In this document: positions 9,917 to 12,847 of the stretch, piece by piece
How positions within the stretch are numbered: the first letter of the stretch is position 1
Layout: each line of letters starts with the position of its first letter
Source: DALYLB01 sp046154695
GTDB taxonomy: Bacteria; Acidobacteriota; Blastocatellia; RBC074
DNA length: 12,847 nucleotides
Reading direction: 5' to 3'
Assembly (NCBI GenBank): GCA_046154695.1
Contig: JBJXFI010000026.1
Span: 1 to 12,847 of the forward strand
The notes under the pieces: generated by a model
Told to the model about the DNA's origin: nothing
Database searches by the model: none
What the model saw: the letters and a program-made list of their open reading frames with translations, nothing else
Translations under genes and position numbers: made by a program

Positions 9917-11390
9917 ATGCCTCGATCCTTTCATAGGCCGCGGCGGCCTCCAAACCGGCGGGAGAGGCGTCAGGCGCATATTCCCGCATCGCGAGCCCTT
10001 CCGCGACGTGGCGGCGCGCCTCCGGAAGATTCGCGAAGCGCCCGGCGGCGATGGCCTGCGCAAGCGCGTTGCCGATCACGGTCGCTTCCACGGGGCCCGC
10101 GACCACGGCCCTGCCCGTGGCGTTCGCGGTCGCCTGGTTGAGATAGTCGTTTTGCGAGCCGCCGCCGACGATCCGCACGCCTCGGATCGTCTTACCGGTC
10201 AGCTCCTCGATTTTGCGCAGGACCGAAGCGTAGCGCAGCGCCAGCGAATCGAGAATCGCCTTCGTCATCGCCGCGGGCTCGGCGGGGATCGGCTGCCCGG
10301 TCTCACCCAACTGTTCGCCGATCGCCGCGAGCATGCTCGCCGGATTGAAGAGCCGCGGATCATCCGGAAAAAGCAGGGCGGGGAAGGCCTCGTTCGCCGC
10401 GACCTCGCGCAGCAGGGCGTCATAGTCCGCCGCGAATCCCCGCGCCCGCCACTCCCCGCGGCACGATTCCAGCAGCCACAATCCCATGACGTTTTTCAGG
10501 AACCGGATCGTGCCGAACGCGCCGCCCTCGTTCGTGAAGTTGTGTTGCGCGGTCCGCGCGTCGATCAACGCGCTGTCGAGTTCGACGCCGACCAGCGACC
10601 AGGTGCCGGAGGAGATATAGGCCCAGTCCTCGGGCAGCGGCGCGCCCGCGACGGCGCTCGCCGTGTCGTGCGTCGCGGGCGCGATCACGCGCGTTCGCGG
10701 AAGCCCCAGTTCCGCGGCCAGCTCCGCGCGCAGGGGACCGATCTCCGTTCCCGCCGGAACGATCTCCGTGAATAGCCGCGCCGGCAGCCCCAGCCGCTCG
10801 ATGATCGTTTGATCCCAGACGCGGCTCTCCGCGTTCACGAGCTGCGTCGTCGTCGCGTTCGTGTATTCCGTGACGGCCCTTCCCGTCAGCAGAAAGTGGA
10901 TCAGATCCGGCATCAGCAGCAGCCTCGCGGCCCGCGCGGGAATCCCCGCGCGCCGGTGCGCGTGCAACTGAAAGATCGTGTTGAGGCCCAGGAACTGAAT
11001 CCCCGTGCGTCGATGGATCTCTTCGCGGCTCATCCGCGCAAAGACCTCTTCCATCGCCCCGGCGGTCCGCTCATCGCGATAACAGACGGGGTCTTCGAGC
11101 AGGTCTCCCTCCGCGTCGAGCAGCCCGTAATCGACCGCCCAGCTATCCGCGCCGATGCTGTGGATCTCGCGCCCGAGTTCCTTCGCGCGCCGCCCCGCCG
11201 CCGCCAGGCCGAGCTTGATCTCCGCGAAGATCTTCCGCGCGTCCCACCGCAGGTGGCCCGCTTCGCGGCGCGGCGGATAGTGAAAGCGCCGCGTCTCTTC
11301 GAGCAGCAATTCCCCCTCTCCCAGTCCCACGAGAAAAACCCGCCCGCTGCCCGCCCCGAGGTCGATCGCGATGTAGAGTGAATCGTTCAT
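9870..11390 (-). CDS. rhaB: Rhamnulokinase
   Basis: FGGY-family kinase, cytoplasmic: ATP plus L-rhamnulose gives L-rhamnulose-1-phosphate. 506 aa (E. coli RhaB is 489). Seen: N-terminal phosphate motif IAIDLGAGSGRVFL (8-21), the sugar-site region SIGADSWAVDYGLLD, CYRDERT, TGIQFLGLNTIFQL, PATHDTASAVAGAP, YISSGTWSLVGVEL, and the C-terminal ATP-site segment VRIVGGGSQNDYLNQATANA. It begins 3 nt after the rhaI stop (TGA GGA ATG), implying translational coupling; no properly spaced Shine-Dalgarno is present. Odd feature: residues 492-506, reading SFGVPPSGGRTGAAN, and the stop codon are encoded by the palindromic repeat at 9845-9916, so the native C-terminus was probably replaced or extended after AAAYERIEA. 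The catalytic core looks intact, so the enzyme is likely functional. The aldolase needed for the next step is not in the window. Confidence 0.95.
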   Translation of the reverse strand: MNDSLYIAIDLGAGSGRVFLVGLGEGELLLEETRRFHYPPRREAGHLRWDARKIFAEIKLGLAAAGRRAKELGREIHSIGADSWAVDYGLLDAEGDLLEDPVCYRDERTAGAMEEVFARMSREEIHRRTGIQFLGLNTIFQLHAHRRAGIPARAARLLLMPDLIHFLLTGRAVTEYTNATTTQLVNAESRVWDQTIIERLGLPARLFTEIVPAGTEIGPLRAELAAELGLPRTRVIAPATHDTASAVAGAPLPEDWAYISSGTWSLVGVELDSALIDARTAQHNFTNEGGAFGTIRFLKNVMGLWLLESCRGEWRARGFAADYDALLREVAANEAFPALLFPDDPRLFNPASMLAAIGEQLGETGQPIPAEPAAMTKAILDSLALRYASVLRKIEELTGKTIRGVRIVGGGSQNDYLNQATANATGRAVVAGPVEATVIGNALAQAIAAGRFANLPEARRHVAEGLAMREYAPDASPAGLEAAAAYERIEASFGVPPSGGRTGAAN

Positions 11391-11393
11391 TCC

Positions 11394-12692
11394 TCACACA
11401 ATCCCGGCCGATACGCCGGCCTGCGCCGGCCGCTCCTCGGCCTTTCGCCGGCGATAGCCGCTCGTGCGATAGGCGGCCAGCGGATCGATCGCTCCCCCCG
11501 CGCGCTCGCGCGCGCGGGCGATGATCGGCGCCACGTCGGCCGTGAAGGCCCGCTTCAGCGCCTGCAGCGCCCCGATGGCGTCTCCCTTCTCCTGCGCCTC
11601 GCGCAGGGCTTCGCGGTCCACCAGGTGCGCCTGGACGAAGGCCCGCTGCAACTCAACGGCGCTCATCATCAACGACTCGATCGGATCGGTCACGTTGTGC
11701 GATTGATCGAGCATATAGGCCGGACGGAAATCCGGGACGCCCTCGGTCTCGGCGTCCACAAGCTCGTTGAAGATGAGGAAGAGCTGGAACGGCTTGATCG
11801 AGCCCGCGTCCAGATCGTCATCCCCGTATTTGCTGTCGTTGAAATGGAATCCGCCGAGCCTGCCCGCCTGGATCAGCCGCGCCACGATCATCTCGATGTT
11901 CACGTTCGGCGCGTGATGGCCCAGATCGACCAGGCACTGCGCCTTCGGCCCGAGCTGCGTCGCGCAAAAATAGCTGCTGCCCCAGTCGTTGATGACGGTC
12001 GAATAGAACGCGGGCTCATACATCTTGTGTTCCATAAACACGCGCCAGTCGTCGGGCAGCGCCTTGTAAATCTGGCGCATGCTTTCGAGATAGCGATCCA
12101 GCGCGCGGCGAAAATGCTGCTGTCCGGGGAAGTTCCCTCCGTCGCCGATCCAGACCGTGTGGGCTCTGGAGCCGAGCGTCCCGCCGATCTCTATGCACTC
12201 GATGTTGTGCTCGATCGCCTGCTGGCGCACGGCCGCGTCGGGATGCGTCAGGCTTCCGAACTTGTAGGAGTGCTTCTGCCCCGGCTGATCCTGAAACGTG
12301 TTCGAATTCATCGCATCGAAATGCAGCCCGCGGGCCGCGGCGAACGCGCGCAGGTCGGCCGGGTTCTCCGGCCTGTCCCACGGGATGTGCAGCGACACCG
12401 CCGGCGTCGCGCGCACGAGCTGAAAGATCGCCGCGCAGTCCTCCAGCTTTTCATAGATGCCCCGCGGCTCCCCGATGCCCGGAAAGCGGGCGAACCGCGT
12501 CCCGCCCGTTCCCATGCCCCAGGACGGCACCGCGACCTGAAACGACTGCGCGCGCGCGGTCAGAGCTTCGATGTCGAGCCCCCGCCGCTCCAATTGCATG
12601 CCCAGATGCTCGTAGTCCTCATCGAGCCACGCCCGCGCCCGCCGGTTCTGCCCGTCGATGAACTCGTCGCTGATCTCAAAGGTGGTTTTCAT
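11394..12692 (-). CDS. rhaI: L-rhamnose isomerase, RhaI type
   Basis: Metal-dependent aldose-ketose isomerase converting L-rhamnose to L-rhamnulose, first step of the pathway, cytoplasmic TIM barrel. 432 aa, close to the 430 aa of the Pseudomonas stutzeri enzyme and unlike the E. coli RhaA branch. Metal and catalytic residues are visible: FMEHKMYEP (Glu221, Lys223), LVDLGHHAPN (Asp256, His259), GGFHFNDSKYGDDDLDAG (His283, Asp291, Asp293) and YMLDQSHNVTDPIESL (Asp329). They keep a constant offset of two from the published P. stutzeri positions as I recall them. The start at 12692 (MKTTFEISDEF) has a GAGGAG ribosome site 4 nt upstream; the open frame continuing to 12842 runs through repeat and hairpin DNA and is non-coding. 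First visible gene of rhaI-rhaB-ABC ATPase. It ends in the Ala/Gly-rich GIV tail common in relatives. Confidence 0.96.
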   Translation of the reverse strand: MKTTFEISDEFIDGQNRRARAWLDEDYEHLGMQLERRGLDIEALTARAQSFQVAVPSWGMGTGGTRFARFPGIGEPRGIYEKLEDCAAIFQLVRATPAVSLHIPWDRPENPADLRAFAAARGLHFDAMNSNTFQDQPGQKHSYKFGSLTHPDAAVRQQAIEHNIECIEIGGTLGSRAHTVWIGDGGNFPGQQHFRRALDRYLESMRQIYKALPDDWRVFMEHKMYEPAFYSTVINDWGSSYFCATQLGPKAQCLVDLGHHAPNVNIEMIVARLIQAGRLGGFHFNDSKYGDDDLDAGSIKPFQLFLIFNELVDAETEGVPDFRPAYMLDQSHNVTDPIESLMMSAVELQRAFVQAHLVDREALREAQEKGDAIGALQALKRAFTADVAPIIARARERAGGAIDPLAAYRTSGYRRRKAEERPAQAGVSAGIV

Positions 12693-12696
12693 CTGT

Positions 12697-12702
12697 CTCC
12701 TC
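12697..12702 (-). promoter_or_regulatory. Ribosome binding site GAGGAG of rhaI
   Basis: The minus strand reads GAGGAG 4 nt before ATG 12692. It is the strongest ribosome site in the rhamnose operon and excludes the longer open frame that starts further upstream. Confidence 0.8.
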
Positions 12703-12758
12703 GTTTGGAGTACCTCGTTCGGAGTTCCGCCTTGTATCTTGAGATTGAGACAAGGCGG
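12701..12758. repeat. Second copy of the palindromic repeat, upstream of rhaI
   Basis: CGTTCGGAGTTCCGC (12716-12730) is identical to the arms of the element at 9845-9916, and identity reaches 18 bp with its right arm. It is followed by a 9-bp stem CCGCCTTGT (12727-12735) / ACAAGGCGG (12750-12758) with a 14-nt loop. A degenerate tandem copy, tcgtttggagtacc (12701-12714) against tcgttcggagttcc (12715-12728), differs at two of 14 positions. The hairpin lies in the 5' leader of rhaI, about 25 nt from its ribosome site. Confidence 0.7.
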
Positions 12759-12781
12759 TTGTAAAAACTCCTTGTTTTGAT

Positions 12782-12803
12782 GCTTCCGGTGACGGCCGGA
12801 AGC
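12782..12803. repeat. 8-bp inverted repeat upstream of rhaI
   Basis: GCTTCCGG (12782-12789) and CCGGAAGC (12796-12803) form a perfect 8-bp stem with a 6-nt loop. No T-run follows on either strand. It might be an operator or a terminator remnant of a gene beyond the right edge. The rest of 12693-12847 contains no supported gene, and I found no convincing promoter for rhaI in it. Confidence 0.45.
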
Positions 12804-12847
12804 GGGCAAAGATGAAGCTGAGTATCCGCCTACGGTCACCACGAACC

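Noticed and set aside
11625..12764. Plus-strand open frame (379 codons) opposite rhaI
   Set aside because: Low-complexity Arg/Val/Leu translation; rhaI on the other strand has all its metal ligands.
12693..12842. N-terminal extension of rhaI to an upstream start
   Set aside because: The extension runs through two inverted repeats, and a strong ribosome site directly precedes ATG 12692.

Overview
GC-rich bacterial chromosomal DNA, densely coded, with eight complete protein genes and one gene cut by the left edge. I see no tRNA, rRNA, CRISPR array, phage, plasmid or transposase gene. The host cannot be fixed from sequence alone. The gene set suggests a saprophytic, Gram-negative-type heterotroph that uses deoxy sugars, cell-wall amino sugars and amines. 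The short palindromic repeats, including one whose reading gives a ...FGVPPSGG tail on a protein, remind me of PVC-group or similar uncultivated lineages. That is a weak, memory-based guess.

Layout, left to right. (1) Positions 1-3255, minus strand: an amine-utilisation operon read as APC permease, then a glutamine-synthetase-family ligase, then a short-chain dehydrogenase that runs off the left edge. A near-consensus sigma70-type promoter (3355-3382) lies just upstream. The likely logic is amine uptake, gamma-glutamylation, then oxidation. (2) Positions 3433-6019, minus strand: RNase HI with an N-terminal hybrid-binding domain, preceded by a large exported protein of unknown function with a beta-domain, a glycine zipper and a Gly/Pro linker. 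(3) Positions 6020-6436: a divergent gap with an 81-bp nested palindrome. (4) Positions 6437-8295, plus strand: a BadF-type amino-sugar kinase and MurQ etherase, a two-gene module for MurNAc/GlcNAc salvage. (5) Positions 8319-12692, minus strand: a rhamnose operon, read as L-rhamnose isomerase, rhamnulokinase (3 nt apart), then a sugar ABC ATPase of the RbsA/MglA type. Its permease and binding protein are not in the window.

The least ordinary signal is a repeat family built on a 15-bp core (CGTTCGGAGTTCCGC). One element of 72 bp ends in perfect 15-bp inverted arms and overlaps the 3' end of the rhamnulokinase gene, supplying its last 15 residues and stop codon. A second copy sits just upstream of the rhamnose isomerase gene, so the two copies bracket rhaI and rhaB. 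No wholly new multi-gene system is evident. The best leads are this repeat family, the permease/ligase/SDR amine pathway, and the exported unknown protein with the palindrome upstream of it.
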